Assembly: GCA_031276035.1 (NCBI GenBank) | Contig: JAISNV010000011.1 | Coordinates: forward strand, 1 to 64,000 | DNA: 64,000 nucleotides | Direction: 5' to 3' | DNA from: Bacteroidales bacterium | GTDB taxonomy: Bacteria > Bacteroidota > Bacteroidia > Bacteroidales > BM520 | Shown here: piece after piece, positions 35,989 through 45,022 of the stretch | Layout of the letters: each line of letters starts with the position of its first letter | Numbering within the stretch: position 1 is the first letter of the stretch | The notes under the pieces: model-generated | Databases searched by the model: none | Told to the model about the DNA's origin: nothing | The model's input: the letters and a program-made list of their open reading frames with translations, nothing else | Program-made: the position numbers and the translations under genes

Positions 35989-37298
35989 TATATTTCAAAT
36001 TTTGTTACTTCAAGCACGTATTCCCAATCTTCTTTGTGTTTTTTTGCAAATTTACGCACTTTTATCATTCTTGGAATTTGTTTAAACCATTTCCGCCAGT
36101 AACTTGCAAAGTAAAATGTTAATGGTAAAGAAATAAAATAAGCCAAAGCGAGCCACCAGTTATGAGTAACACAACCTAAAATTACAGGTTGTAATGTGTA
36201 AAAAATCGGCATAATAACAATTGCGACCAATGTTCTAGTTGATGCAATAAACTGTTTGTCTTTTACTTTATTTCTAAGTACAAGATAAATAATAATCGGA
36301 ATTAATGTATTTATGAATCCATAAGCAGCAACCGGTAATGTTATCAGTAATGAAATAATTCTAAGAAGTATTTCTGCTAATGATTTTGGATTGTGAATTT
36401 TGTCTCTGGTATTTAATTTGTTAAATCTGAGAATAGAGTAGGCACGACCGAAATCGTCGGTAATTTCGAGGAAACGCGGATGATTATTCTCGTAAAGATG
36501 ATTTAATTTGTTAACAATGGTACGATAAGCTTTTACAATGCCGTCTTTTTCTTTTGAAAAATGTTTTTTTGCGACTTCTTCTCCGGAAATATCAAGGCAG
36601 TAAGTGTAAAAGTTGTAATACGCATCGTTAGAAATATCAACAGTAATAGATCTCAAGTTATCGTCAAGATCATAACGCAATTGATTGATTGCAAGATTAT
36701 TATTCTTCTGAAACATTTCTTTATATTCATTAACCTTAATTGGTTTACCGAAGGTAATGTAAACATCAGACAAATATCCTTGCCTGTCTGTATAAAAAAT
36801 GCTGACAGGAATTATATGAATATTTAATTTAAAATCAGCAAGAGCTTCAGTGGGTAATGCAATCCTTGATATACCTTTTTGTAAAGGCAGAAGAGATTGT
36901 TTCGGATTATGTTTTGCTTCCGGAAAAAGACAGAGCGCACTTTTATCATTATCTAAAACTCTTTTACAATCATTAAAAACGGCAATATTTTTTTCCAAAT
37001 TTTCGGCACCATCACGCAATCTGTATATAGGCATTACCTTAACACCGCTTAAGAACCATTTTAAAAATTTGCCTTTAAATATATCTGCACGTCCGAGAAA
37101 AACAATTTGTTTTTTGCTCATATTAACCAATGTCAGCCCGTCGATTATAGCATTGCTATGAGTAGGAGCATAGATTAATGGAACATCATTAGGAATGTTT
37201 TCCGTGTTAACATAAACAACTTTTCTAAAATTACATCTGAAACCTAAATTTACCAGATGTTTCAATACAGTATATCTATAATCGTATTTAAAAATCAT
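35988..37298 (-). CDS. PlsC-like acyltransferase with C-terminal membrane domain
   Basis: A 436-residue protein. The acyltransferase block shows His47-x5-Asp53 (HSNAIID), LGRADIFKG, and LFPEAKHNPKQSLLPLQKG. The His-Asp spacing is one residue longer than the usual HX4D, as in some other Bacteroidota relatives (HQNALID). Residues about 310-400 contain two to four membrane segments. A role in phospholipid or other lipid acylation is likely; the acceptor is not predictable. Its ATG overlaps by one base the end of the symporter gene. Confidence 0.85.
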   Translation of the reverse strand: MIFKYDYRYTVLKHLVNLGFRCNFRKVVYVNTENIPNDVPLIYAPTHSNAIIDGLTLVNMSKKQIVFLGRADIFKGKFLKWFLSGVKVMPIYRLRDGAENLEKNIAVFNDCKRVLDNDKSALCLFPEAKHNPKQSLLPLQKGISRIALPTEALADFKLNIHIIPVSIFYTDRQGYLSDVYITFGKPIKVNEYKEMFQKNNNLAINQLRYDLDDNLRSITVDISNDAYYNFYTYCLDISGEEVAKKHFSKEKDGIVKAYRTIVNKLNHLYENNHPRFLEITDDFGRAYSILRFNKLNTRDKIHNPKSLAEILLRIISLLITLPVAAYGFINTLIPIIIYLVLRNKVKDKQFIASTRTLVAIVIMPIFYTLQPVILGCVTHNWWLALAYFISLPLTFYFASYWRKWFKQIPRMIKVRKFAKKHKEDWEYVLEVTKFEI

Positions 37299-38265
37299 TA
37301 TTTAATTTTTATATCTCTTAATTTTCTTTTACTCCAGATTGTTGCAATAATAAATCCTGATATAACATGCCAGATACCCCACCATGCGGCTATAAATGCC
37401 ATTCCGCCCAATTCTAATTCGGGTGGAAAAATCTTCGGATTAAATATTAAAGCCAGACCTAAACCTGAATTTTGTATTCCGGTTTCAATTGAGATGGTTC
37501 TGCAATCGTTTTGTTTTAATCTTAATGCCCATGGGAACATGTATCCGAAAAATAGGGCGCAACCATTGTGTATTAATACTAATAAAAATATTAAATTGAT
37601 ATAGTTAATGAAATGTGTAAAATTAGCTGCAAATGAACCGATAATGAAACCGATAAAAGCAAATATTGAGGCGTATTTTACATACTTTATTATTTTTTGA
37701 GTGAAATTAGGAAATTTTGAAGAGAAAAACATCCCTAAAGCAACAGGAATACCAAGAAGGATTACAACGGTATAAAACATTTGCATAGGATCTATCTCTA
37801 ATGGAACCAACAAAGGCGAATGCTTGGCATACAATCCGCCCCAAATAGCAAAATTTAATGGCGTCATAAATAGACATACAACCGTTGATATAGCAGTTAA
37901 ACTTACCGATAATGCAACATTTGCTTTTGCCAATGATGAAATGAAGTTTGAAATATTTCCGCCCGGACAAGCAGCAACTAATATCATTCCCAATGCAACG
38001 GTAGGAGTGGGTTTTATATCCATACCAATCCGAATGTTAATGCCGGAAGCAAAACGTATTGAGAAATTAACCCTACTATTACCGCCTTCGGATTTAAAAA
38101 TACATCTTTAAAATGTGATGGTTTTATTCCTAAAGCAACACCGAACATCACGAATGCAATAATAATATTCATTAATGTAATGCCTTGTTGACTAAAATTT
38201 AATCTTACCGAATCAAGTTGTTCTAAATTCTTGAATAAGGTGTAAAGCGTAACTGAATTAATCAT
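37298..38265 (-). pseudogene. Bile acid:sodium symporter family transporter, frame-disrupted
   Basis: Two overlapping frames together encode a complete BASS/SBF transporter. The first (38265-38014, 83 aa) holds the N-terminal helices and the family motif GVALGIKPSHFK, and ends PALTFGLVWI. The second (38023-37298, 241 aa) resumes with PTPTVALGMILVAACPGGNISN, the conserved core, and continues to the C-terminus. The junction is a short A/T-rich stretch at about 38010-38023 where adding one base would restore the frame. It may be a pseudogene, a base-call error, or a coupled split gene with an internal ATG. A -7 element is at 38289-38296. Confidence 0.8.
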
Positions 38266-38288
38266 TTTTTATGATTTAAATTAGGTTG

Positions 38289-38296
38289 CAAATATA
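38289..38296 (-). promoter_or_regulatory. -7 promoter element for the symporter-acyltransferase-HD unit
   Basis: The minus strand reads TATATTTG, matching TAnnTTTG, 23 bases before the first ATG of the symporter. Confidence 0.6.
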
Positions 38297-38328
38297 ATAA
38301 TATTTTAATATTAACCTATTTTAGGTTT

Positions 38329-39069
38329 TTATGAGTTATTGACAACTATTTGTTGAATAACATATCCGGCGAGCATGCAGCCGAAGATTGCGGGTAAATA
38401 TGAAATTGTACCTCTTACGGATCGAATAGCATGTTGATCGGTTTCGGTTGTTGATATTGCATCCTTTTTGGCTGTTTCAGAAGAGAAAACAACTTTTACT
38501 CCCGATTTTACACCTTCTTTACGTAATTTTTGCCTGAATGCCGCCGCCAGCCCGTCGTTATATGTTTTTGATATATCGGTAATTTCAATTTTGGAAGGAT
38601 CGATTCTGCCGCCTGCACCCATAGAACAAATAATTGGGATATTGCGCTTCCTTGCCTCCAGACATAAAGTAACCTTCGGACTAAGACTGTCTATTGCATC
38701 AATGATATATGTGTATTTTTCACTATCAAGTATTTCTTGAATATTATCTGCTGTTATAAATTGATTTATACATTTTAATTTTAACTCAGGATTAATATCA
38801 AGAAAACGTTTTTCTAAAATATCTGCTTTGTATTCTCCGATGTTAGAATTCAATGCTGGAAGTTGCCTGTTGATGTTAGTTTCATTAATTGTATCGCCAT
38901 CGATTATTGTCATTTTTCCGACTCCGGCTCTACAAATATTTTCTGCGGCATAAGCTCCGACTCCGCCAAGTCCAACAATTAATATATTGCTGTTAACTAA
39001 TTTATTTAATCCTGTTTCTTTAAGTAATAATTTAGTTCTGTTTAGCCAAGTTTTATCTTCCGTATTCAT
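38329..39069 (-). CDS. tcdA: tRNA threonylcarbamoyladenosine dehydratase
   Basis: A 246-residue ThiF/E1-like enzyme that cyclises t6A to ct6A at position 37 of ANN-decoding tRNAs. The ATP-binding GLGGVGAYAAENICRAGVG is at about 33-51, DGDTINETNINRQ gives the adenylation-site Asp/Arg, and the late PAIFGCMLAGYVI is typical of TcdA/YgdL. It has the R-G-x-x (RGTISYLPA) segment near the end. The gene overlaps the 3' end of the helicase gene by 17 bases. Confidence 0.92.
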   Translation of the reverse strand: MNTEDKTWLNRTKLLLKETGLNKLVNSNILIVGLGGVGAYAAENICRAGVGKMTIIDGDTINETNINRQLPALNSNIGEYKADILEKRFLDINPELKLKCINQFITADNIQEILDSEKYTYIIDAIDSLSPKVTLCLEARKRNIPIICSMGAGGRIDPSKIEITDISKTYNDGLAAAFRQKLRKEGVKSGVKVVFSSETAKKDAISTTETDQHAIRSVRGTISYLPAIFGCMLAGYVIQQIVVNNS

Positions 39070-41212
39070 CTATATACTCTTTAATTATTTCCAAAATTTC
39101 ATCACCATATTTATTCAAAGTAACCTTACCGATTCCGTGAATTTTAAGAAGATCTTCTTTAGTTTCCGGCAAATAATAACAAATTTCAATTAATGATCTT
39201 TGTATTAATACATTATACGGTTCTAAATTATTTACGGCTGCCTCGGCTTCACGCCATAATCTTATCAACGTATATAACTTAGGGTATTTAATGTCTGAAT
39301 ATTCGACTTCTTTGCTGTTGTTTTTCTTTCTCTTTTTAGTTTCTTTAGTTTTTAACTCAACTTCTGCTTTGATTTTTAGAAACGATTGAATGTCAAATTT
39401 GTGTTTTAAGATATATTCCAACAAATATTTTTTTGAATTATATTCTGCGCTTAATTCATCAAAAGCTTTATTGATTATTTTCGAAATTTCTTTATTATCA
39501 ACTTCAATATCAGAATTAAAGATAAAATTCATTATCTTTTCCAAAGTTTTATTAAAATATTCCGAAGCTTTTATATATCTGTCTGTGACGAATGGATTAT
39601 CCTCATAATCATTATGTTGATATATAATTGTTTTTAACTGAATATTGAATTTTTCCGTAACAATAATTATCTCATTCTGAAATTGAATTATAGCTAAATT
39701 AAGTTTTTCAATATGTGATGGAAAGATATTTTTTAAATGCAGGTTATATAATTTCTGGAGTTTTTTTAATGATGAAAATAAGTGGTTAAAACAAAATAAC
39801 TCCGATAGCAAATCGAAGAAATACTCTCTTTTTAGAATTAAAAACTTTTCTTCATTTGCATGTCTCTGTTCTATTTCATTTTCAAAAACAGCTACTGAAT
39901 AATCGTTTTTCAAAGCATACTTATCAATTTTTGAAATTAAAACTAACCCGTCTAAAGTTTTGCATCTGCTCAGTGCTACGTAAACTTGACCATGTGCAAA
40001 TGACATTTGAGCATCAATAGCGAGTTTGTCGAAAGTTAAGCCCTGACTTTTATGAATAGTTATTGCCCAAGCTAATTTCAACGGATATTGTTTGAAAGTT
40101 CCTTGAATATCTTCATAAATTTCGTTAGTTGATGAGTTGATCGCGTATCTCACGTTAGTCCATTCAAGCGGCTGAACCTGAATATTTTCATCAGAATCGC
40201 CACACTTTACATATATCTTGTTTTTGTAGATATCTTCAACAATTCCGATTTTACCGTTAAAATACTTTTTATCCGGAGAAGGGTCGTTTTTTACAAACAT
40301 AACCTGAGCCCCGATTTTTATTATTAGCTCTTCGTCTGTAGGGTATGAGTATTCCGGAAAATCGCCATCAATTTCTGCATAAAAGGTTTCTTTCGGATAG
40401 TTTATTTTTGATAATTGCTGACTATTAATCTGTTTTGCTTGAAAGTTATGGGATGTAAGTGTAATATATCCTTTATTTTTATCATTAGAGAATGTCGGGT
40501 CATATTTCTCGTTAAGAATACTGATGCTTTCATCATCAAGAATATTATTTCGGATATTATTTAGCAAATCAATGAACTTCTTATCATTTTGTCTAAAAAT
40601 TTCAACTAATTCAATTGTCAGAAAATGTGATCTCCGGAACGCATGACTACTGAAAAAATAAGGACTGTTATAATATTCTTTTATTAAATTCCATTCTTCT
40701 TCCTTGGCTACCGGGGCTAATTGCTTTACATCGCCAATAAAAAGCATTTGAACGCCGCCGAAAGGTTTATTGCTTTGCCTGTATCTCCTTAATATTTCAT
40801 CAACTGCATCTAAAATATCCGCCCTAACCATGCTTATTTCATCAATAATAATTAGATCGACACTTTTTAGAATCTTAATTTTATCTTTATTGAATTTGTG
40901 TGCTTTTGAACGTTGAATATGGTTTCCCATTTCATCAGTATTTTGAAAAGCGCCTTTTTCATCCTGATATATAAGGGTGGGGATATGCGGACAAAAGGGG
41001 AGTTGGAAGAAAGAATGAATTGTGACGCCACCGGCATTGATAGCCGCGACGCCTGTTGGAGCGAGAACAATCATTCTTTTTGGCGATTTAATCTTGAGAT
41101 TATGCAAAAAGGTAGTTTTGCCTGTACCTGCTTTACCGGTAAGGAAAATCGATGTGCCTGTAAACTGCAACAAATCATCAGCAAGTTGTAATTCTTTATT
41201 ATTGATAATCAT
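39053..41212 (-). CDS. Pif1-like helicase with C-terminal HRDC domain
   Basis: A 719-residue superfamily 1 DNA helicase. Walker A FLTGKAGTGKTTF is at about 23-35, APTGVAAINAGG marks motif Ia, LIIIDEISMVRADILD motif II, and GDVKQLAPV motif III. Motif VI-like YVALSRCKTLDGL is near residue 420. Residues about 640-715 look like an HRDC domain (LLKIHGIGKVTLNKYGDEIL), which binds DNA. Bacteroidota often carry such Pif1/RecD-like helicases with HRDC; they are thought to resolve replication or G4 barriers. The gene starts without a clear -7 element. Confidence 0.88.
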   Translation of the reverse strand: MIINNKELQLADDLLQFTGTSIFLTGKAGTGKTTFLHNLKIKSPKRMIVLAPTGVAAINAGGVTIHSFFQLPFCPHIPTLIYQDEKGAFQNTDEMGNHIQRSKAHKFNKDKIKILKSVDLIIIDEISMVRADILDAVDEILRRYRQSNKPFGGVQMLFIGDVKQLAPVAKEEEWNLIKEYYNSPYFFSSHAFRRSHFLTIELVEIFRQNDKKFIDLLNNIRNNILDDESISILNEKYDPTFSNDKNKGYITLTSHNFQAKQINSQQLSKINYPKETFYAEIDGDFPEYSYPTDEELIIKIGAQVMFVKNDPSPDKKYFNGKIGIVEDIYKNKIYVKCGDSDENIQVQPLEWTNVRYAINSSTNEIYEDIQGTFKQYPLKLAWAITIHKSQGLTFDKLAIDAQMSFAHGQVYVALSRCKTLDGLVLISKIDKYALKNDYSVAVFENEIEQRHANEEKFLILKREYFFDLLSELFCFNHLFSSLKKLQKLYNLHLKNIFPSHIEKLNLAIIQFQNEIIIVTEKFNIQLKTIIYQHNDYEDNPFVTDRYIKASEYFNKTLEKIMNFIFNSDIEVDNKEISKIINKAFDELSAEYNSKKYLLEYILKHKFDIQSFLKIKAEVELKTKETKKRKKNNSKEVEYSDIKYPKLYTLIRLWREAEAAVNNLEPYNVLIQRSLIEICYYLPETKEDLLKIHGIGKVTLNKYGDEILEIIKEYIDEYGR

Positions 41213-41292
41213 TCCAGATTTTACTTAATTTTTTAGCTTATACATTTCAATGTCAACAGAAAGAATACGAATTTATACCTTTCTGTTAAGAT

Positions 41293-43740
41293 TTATTTAA
41301 TTTCAACAATAGTTATTCCGTCGCCTCCATGTTCAACATCTTCATCATTTATAGAAACAACTTCATCAATAGTTCGCAAATAATCCCTGATATTAGTTCG
41401 TAGGATTCCATTTCCTTTGCCGTGCAATATTTTAAAATTAGTTATGTGCAGCATTATTGCATCGTCAACGTATTTTTTAATAATTTCAAGAGCCTCATCA
41501 GTACGTTTGCCTCTGACATCAATACTTAACGAAAAATTGTAAGCGCGCTGGTTTATATCGTGAATGATGGTTCCTACATTATTTTTTGTCATTCTTATTC
41601 GTTCAGATTTTTCACCGTCAAAAACTTTCAGTTTTTCAATATCCATCCAAATATTAATATTTCCGCTGAAGTTGACTTTTGCTTTTTTTCCTTTTATATC
41701 GGTTATTTCGCCTACTTCTTGATATTCAGTTGATTTAACAAGATTTCCAACTTTCAATAAAACAGGATTAGTATTTTGGTTTTTATCCTTTTTTAATTTA
41801 AGTGGAAATTGTTGTTTATGTTCTTCCAAAATAAGAGATGTTTCGTGCCGGTTATTTTTTTCAACTGTTTCTGAAGTAACTTGATTCAGATTTTCTCGAA
41901 TTTTCTTTGTCTTTTCTTTCTCAGCTTGATGAGCACGAATCTCTTGGATAGCATTTTCAATTTTCTTATTTGCACCTTTTATAATTTCCTGAGCTTCCGA
42001 TTTTGCTTGTTTGATAATTTCTTTTTTATTAGTTTCAAGCTCATTCAGTAAGTTGGTATATTTGTTCACAACCTCGCTAAGCATTTGATCTGCAGTTTTT
42101 AATTCGTTTCTTTCCTTTTCGAGATTTTTTCTTTCGATTATTAATTCCTGCAATTGTCTTTCGAAATCCAATTGAGAAGAGGGCGATTTTTTCACGGCAT
42201 TATCAAGAATATTTTCAGGAAATCCGACTCTTCGAGCAATCTCAAAAGTATAAGAACTTCCCGGATTTCCAATAGAAATTTCAAATAAAGGTTTTATGTT
42301 TTCCGTATCGAAAAGCATTGCAGCATTTTGTAAACCAGGTAGTTCCTGTGCAAGTTTTTTAATATTAGCATAATGCGTAGTAATAATTCCTTTAGCATGC
42401 AAATCACGCAAAACCTTTAAACTTTCTTCTGCAATTATACTTCCTAATTGCGGCTCAGTGCCAGTACCGAATTCATCGATCAATATTAGTGTATTTTCAT
42501 CAGCATTTTCAATAAAAAATTTAATATTTTTCAGATGTGAAGTATAAGTACTCAAATCATTTTCAATAGATTGCTCATCGCCAATATCAATAAAAATATT
42601 TTCAAATATTCCTGTTTCCGAATTTTCTCCTAGTGGGATTAATATTCCGCATTGTAACATATATTGCAACAACGCAACAGTTTTTAAGGCAATAGATTTT
42701 CCGCCGGCATTCGGACCGGAGATAACTATTATTCTGTTTTCCTCATTAATGATTATATTCAATGGAACAACTTTTCTCTTTTGATTTTTCAGAGATAAAT
42801 AGAGTAGAGGATGAATAGCATTTCTCCATTCAAGTTTAGGTAGATCAATAAGAATCGGTTTTATTGCATTTATTTCGATAGCGAATTTTGCTTTTGCTTT
42901 TAGAAAATCAATATATGCAAGAATTCCACACATCTCTTCGATATTTTCTAATTGCGGACGAAGTTTTTCAGTAAACTCACGTAAGATTTTAAATATTTCT
43001 TGTTTTTCGTCAATCATCAACTCGCGGATACTGTTATTTATATTAAACACCTCGCTCGGTTCAATATAAACTGTTTGTCCTGTTGCCGATGTATCATGAA
43101 TAAATCCCTTCAATTGTTTTTTATTGCCCGCAGGAACAGGAATTACAAGTCGACCGTTGCGTATGGTAGCTTCACAATCATCCTTGACTACTCCTTCAAT
43201 ACGCATATTTTTTAAAATATTTGCCAATTCCTTATCAATACGAAGCTGTTCTTTCTGAAGTTTTTTTCTTATCGAATAAAGCTCACTCGAAGCGTTATCT
43301 TTAATCTCACCCTTTTCATCTACAATAACATTAATTAATTTAATTAGTTCATTAGAATTAAAATTATCATTAAAAATCTCATGTAGCAAAGGTAAATCCT
43401 CTTTATTCGTATTGAAATACTTATAACAATCGGAATACATTTTAATTGTAGAAAAAATATCTTGTAATCTATCACGCTCTGCTACAGTGCCTTTGGTTTT
43501 TAACCGGATAATTTCATCCAAACATTCAGAAAATTCATTAAGCGGAAAAGGTGAATGGAATAAAATGGCTTTTCTTGTTTCATCTGTTTCACTAAGTTGA
43601 TTAGTTATATCATTAAAATCGGAAGAGAAACTTATGTTTTCGGCATAGTATTTTCCGAATTTTGTTAAACATAATGCGGTAATTTTCTGTTTGATAACAT
43701 CAAAACCAATTTTATTTTGGAAAGAATCGGGATAGATCAT
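41293..43740 (-). CDS. mutS2: MutS2 family ATPase/endonuclease
   Basis: An 815-residue MutS2. The ATPase domain shows ISGPNAGGKSIALKT (Walker A), LILIDEFGTGTEP (Walker B) and TTHYANIKK. A long coiled coil follows (about 510-640). The C-terminal Smr nuclease domain (about 735-815) starts LSIDVRGKRTDEALEII and contains ILHGKGNGILR. MutS2 acts on branched DNA or on collided ribosomes (the RqcU role in Bacillus). A longer frame begins at 43854, but the -7 element at 43755-43762 lies inside it, so the start is set at 43740 (MIYPDSFQNK). Confidence 0.93.
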   Translation of the reverse strand: MIYPDSFQNKIGFDVIKQKITALCLTKFGKYYAENISFSSDFNDITNQLSETDETRKAILFHSPFPLNEFSECLDEIIRLKTKGTVAERDRLQDIFSTIKMYSDCYKYFNTNKEDLPLLHEIFNDNFNSNELIKLINVIVDEKGEIKDNASSELYSIRKKLQKEQLRIDKELANILKNMRIEGVVKDDCEATIRNGRLVIPVPAGNKKQLKGFIHDTSATGQTVYIEPSEVFNINNSIRELMIDEKQEIFKILREFTEKLRPQLENIEEMCGILAYIDFLKAKAKFAIEINAIKPILIDLPKLEWRNAIHPLLYLSLKNQKRKVVPLNIIINEENRIIVISGPNAGGKSIALKTVALLQYMLQCGILIPLGENSETGIFENIFIDIGDEQSIENDLSTYTSHLKNIKFFIENADENTLILIDEFGTGTEPQLGSIIAEESLKVLRDLHAKGIITTHYANIKKLAQELPGLQNAAMLFDTENIKPLFEISIGNPGSSYTFEIARRVGFPENILDNAVKKSPSSQLDFERQLQELIIERKNLEKERNELKTADQMLSEVVNKYTNLLNELETNKKEIIKQAKSEAQEIIKGANKKIENAIQEIRAHQAEKEKTKKIRENLNQVTSETVEKNNRHETSLILEEHKQQFPLKLKKDKNQNTNPVLLKVGNLVKSTEYQEVGEITDIKGKKAKVNFSGNINIWMDIEKLKVFDGEKSERIRMTKNNVGTIIHDINQRAYNFSLSIDVRGKRTDEALEIIKKYVDDAIMLHITNFKILHGKGNGILRTNIRDYLRTIDEVVSINDEDVEHGGDGITIVEIK

Positions 43741-43754
43741 TAAAAAAAATTTTG

Positions 43755-43762
43755 CAAAGATA
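43755..43762 (-). promoter_or_regulatory. -7 promoter element for mutS2
   Basis: The minus strand reads TATCTTTG, an exact TAnnTTTG match, only 14 bases before the ATG at 43740. It rules out the longer frame starting at 43854. Confidence 0.65.
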
Positions 43763-43897
43763 GGAATAGTTAAGAGTTGAATGTTGAGTGTTGAGAGGTT
43801 TTTTGATAAGAATAATAATTTTTGTTTGCAATTCATTGATTTAGACTTATTCATAAAAAATTGTCAAGTTTTTTAATTTTTACTGTAAAAACAAAAT

Positions 43898-44050
43898 TTA
43901 TGGACAAATAAAAAACAAGGAGTCTTTTTCCGTGGAACTATAATAGACTATTAATATAAAAAGAAGAGAAAGAATTACCGCACCGGTTGAGCGATGGTCG
44001 CTGATGACGGATAAAACTGCTTTTAATTTAACTTCATGACTGTACTTCAT
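43898..44050 (-). pseudogene. Truncated IS3-type transposase orfA
   Basis: A 50-codon frame starting MKYSHEVKLKAVLSVISDHR. The first 25 residues resemble the N-terminal helix-turn-helix of IS3/IS150-group OrfA proteins (KYSxEFKLKxV...). After that the frame turns into an unrelated hydrophobic stretch (LSLLFILIVYY) and stops. The hairpin immediately upstream (44051-44089) resembles the end of such elements. I read this as the left end of an IS cut off after about 80 coding bases. Confidence 0.45.
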
Positions 44051-44089
44051 AAAAACACCCCCTAAAAGTTTTGTTTAACTTTTGGGGGG
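44051..44089 (-). terminator. Strong hairpin with T-tract downstream of the tandem secreted genes
   Basis: A 13-bp stem (44058-44070 with 44077-44089, one G-U pair) with a 6-nt loop. On the minus strand it is followed by GTGTTTTTA, the layout of an intrinsic terminator, and lies 45 bases after the last secreted paralogue. It may have come from the end of an IS3-type element. Confidence 0.8.
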
Positions 44090-44133
44090 CACTTCAATAA
44101 TCGTCGGCTTTTTTATTACATTACGATTAAATA

Positions 44134-44520
44134 TTAAGGTACAATCCAATAAGTTGGATGCAATGTCCTGCTCATTAAGGTTGCCAAGCCCGGATAAATT
44201 CCGGCATGTTTTTCATGACTGTATATAACGGCTACTCTTGTTTCAACTATCGGATAAAAATTAGCAGAAATAAAAAAGGTTCCGGAGGGAACAAAAACTC
44301 CATTTGCTATTGCTGTAACGGTGGTGCTGAGTTTAGGAGATTGTATGATATGTCCATTTGAACCGACCCATTCTACAGTAACTGAAGCACCTTTATTAGC
44401 TCCCGCCAGATTAACCGGCGTATCTTCTACGTATGTATAAGCCGGTATCGCTTGTCCGAAGACACTTGTTGAAATAAATAGCATTACAATTAATGCGCCT
44501 AAAAATTTGATCTTTTTCAT
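44134..44520 (-). CDS. Secreted hypothetical protein, tandem paralogue A
   Basis: A 128-residue protein with a signal peptide (KFLGALIVMLFISTSVFGQ, cleavage near residue 22). The mature part is about 105 residues, predicted all-beta, with VEWVGSNGHIIQSPKLSTTV, FYPIVETRVAVIY and a conserved ending YPGLATLMSRTLHPTYW. Roughly half of the mature residues match the next gene upstream. There are no cysteines in the mature part and no T9SS domain. I do not recognise the family. It has its own -7 element at 44551-44558. Confidence 0.75.
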   Translation of the reverse strand: MKKIKFLGALIVMLFISTSVFGQAIPAYTYVEDTPVNLAGANKGASVTVEWVGSNGHIIQSPKLSTTVTAIANGVFVPSGTFFISANFYPIVETRVAVIYSHEKHAGIYPGLATLMSRTLHPTYWIVP

Positions 44521-44550
44521 GGTGTTTAAATTTGAATGTTAATAATTTTA

Positions 44551-44558
44551 CAAATATA
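44551..44558 (-). promoter_or_regulatory. -7 promoter element for secreted paralogue A
   Basis: The minus strand reads TATATTTG, matching TAnnTTTG, 30 bases before the ATG at 44520. Confidence 0.6.
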
Positions 44559-44597
44559 AAAATTTATCTATAAACTAAAAAATTAGAACTTTAGTCT

Positions 44598-44984
44598 TTA
44601 GTAATAAATAGTCCAATAACTTGGGTGCAATGCCCTTATTAGTGAGGTTGCTAGTCCGGGATAAACGCCTATATGTTTTTCGTTAACATACTTAACGATT
44701 ACTCTTGTTTCTACTACCGGATAAAAATTAATAGATATAGCAAATAACCAAGAAGGAACATAAACTCCACCTGATAAATCAGTTATGGTTGTAATAAGAG
44801 TTGGGGATATAACTTTATGTCCATCCGTTCCAACCCATTCTATATGTATTGTAGTCTCATCATTTATCGTTTCTGCTGAGGGTGCGGTTTGAACATAGGT
44901 ATAGGCCGGAATAGTTTGCGAGAAGACGTTAGTTGAAATAAATAGCATTACAATTAATGCGCCTAAAAATTTGATTCTTTTCAT
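44598..44984 (-). CDS. Secreted hypothetical protein, tandem paralogue B
   Basis: A 128-residue protein closely related to paralogue A, with nearly the same signal peptide (KFLGALIVMLFISTNVFSQ) and a mature part sharing IEWVGTDGHKVISP, NFYPVVETRVIVKY and YPGLATSLIRALHPSYW. A longer frame starts at 45017, but the -7 element at 45015-45022 overlaps that start, so the ATG at 44984 is used. Function is unknown. Each copy has its own promoter, and the first 44 bases of shared signal sequence are identical at DNA level. Confidence 0.75.
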   Translation of the reverse strand: MKRIKFLGALIVMLFISTNVFSQTIPAYTYVQTAPSAETINDETTIHIEWVGTDGHKVISPTLITTITDLSGGVYVPSWLFAISINFYPVVETRVIVKYVNEKHIGVYPGLATSLIRALHPSYWTIYY

Positions 44985-45014
44985 TTTAAATAAAATTAAT
45001 TGGTTAATAGTCTG

Positions 45015-45022
45015 CAAATATA
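45015..45022 (-). promoter_or_regulatory. -7 promoter element for secreted paralogue B
   Basis: The minus strand reads TATATTTG, 30 bases before the ATG at 44984, the same spacing as in paralogue A. Confidence 0.6.

Larger units (their letters stand above)
43898..44089 (-). mobile_element. Remnant of an IS3-family insertion sequence (left end)
   Basis: The unit is composed of a terminal GCCCCCCAAAAGTT-type sequence that folds back on AACTTTTAGGGGG, followed at once by the ATG of a truncated orfA. Many IS150-group ends carry a C-rich/AAAAGTT-like terminal sequence. No right end, orfB or target-site duplication could be found. Moderate-to-low confidence. Confidence 0.4.

Noticed and set aside
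38010-38023. Programmed ribosomal frameshift in the symporter gene
   Set aside because: No slippery heptamer is in the right phase before the stop and no stimulatory structure is evident; a simple indel or base-call error is more likely.
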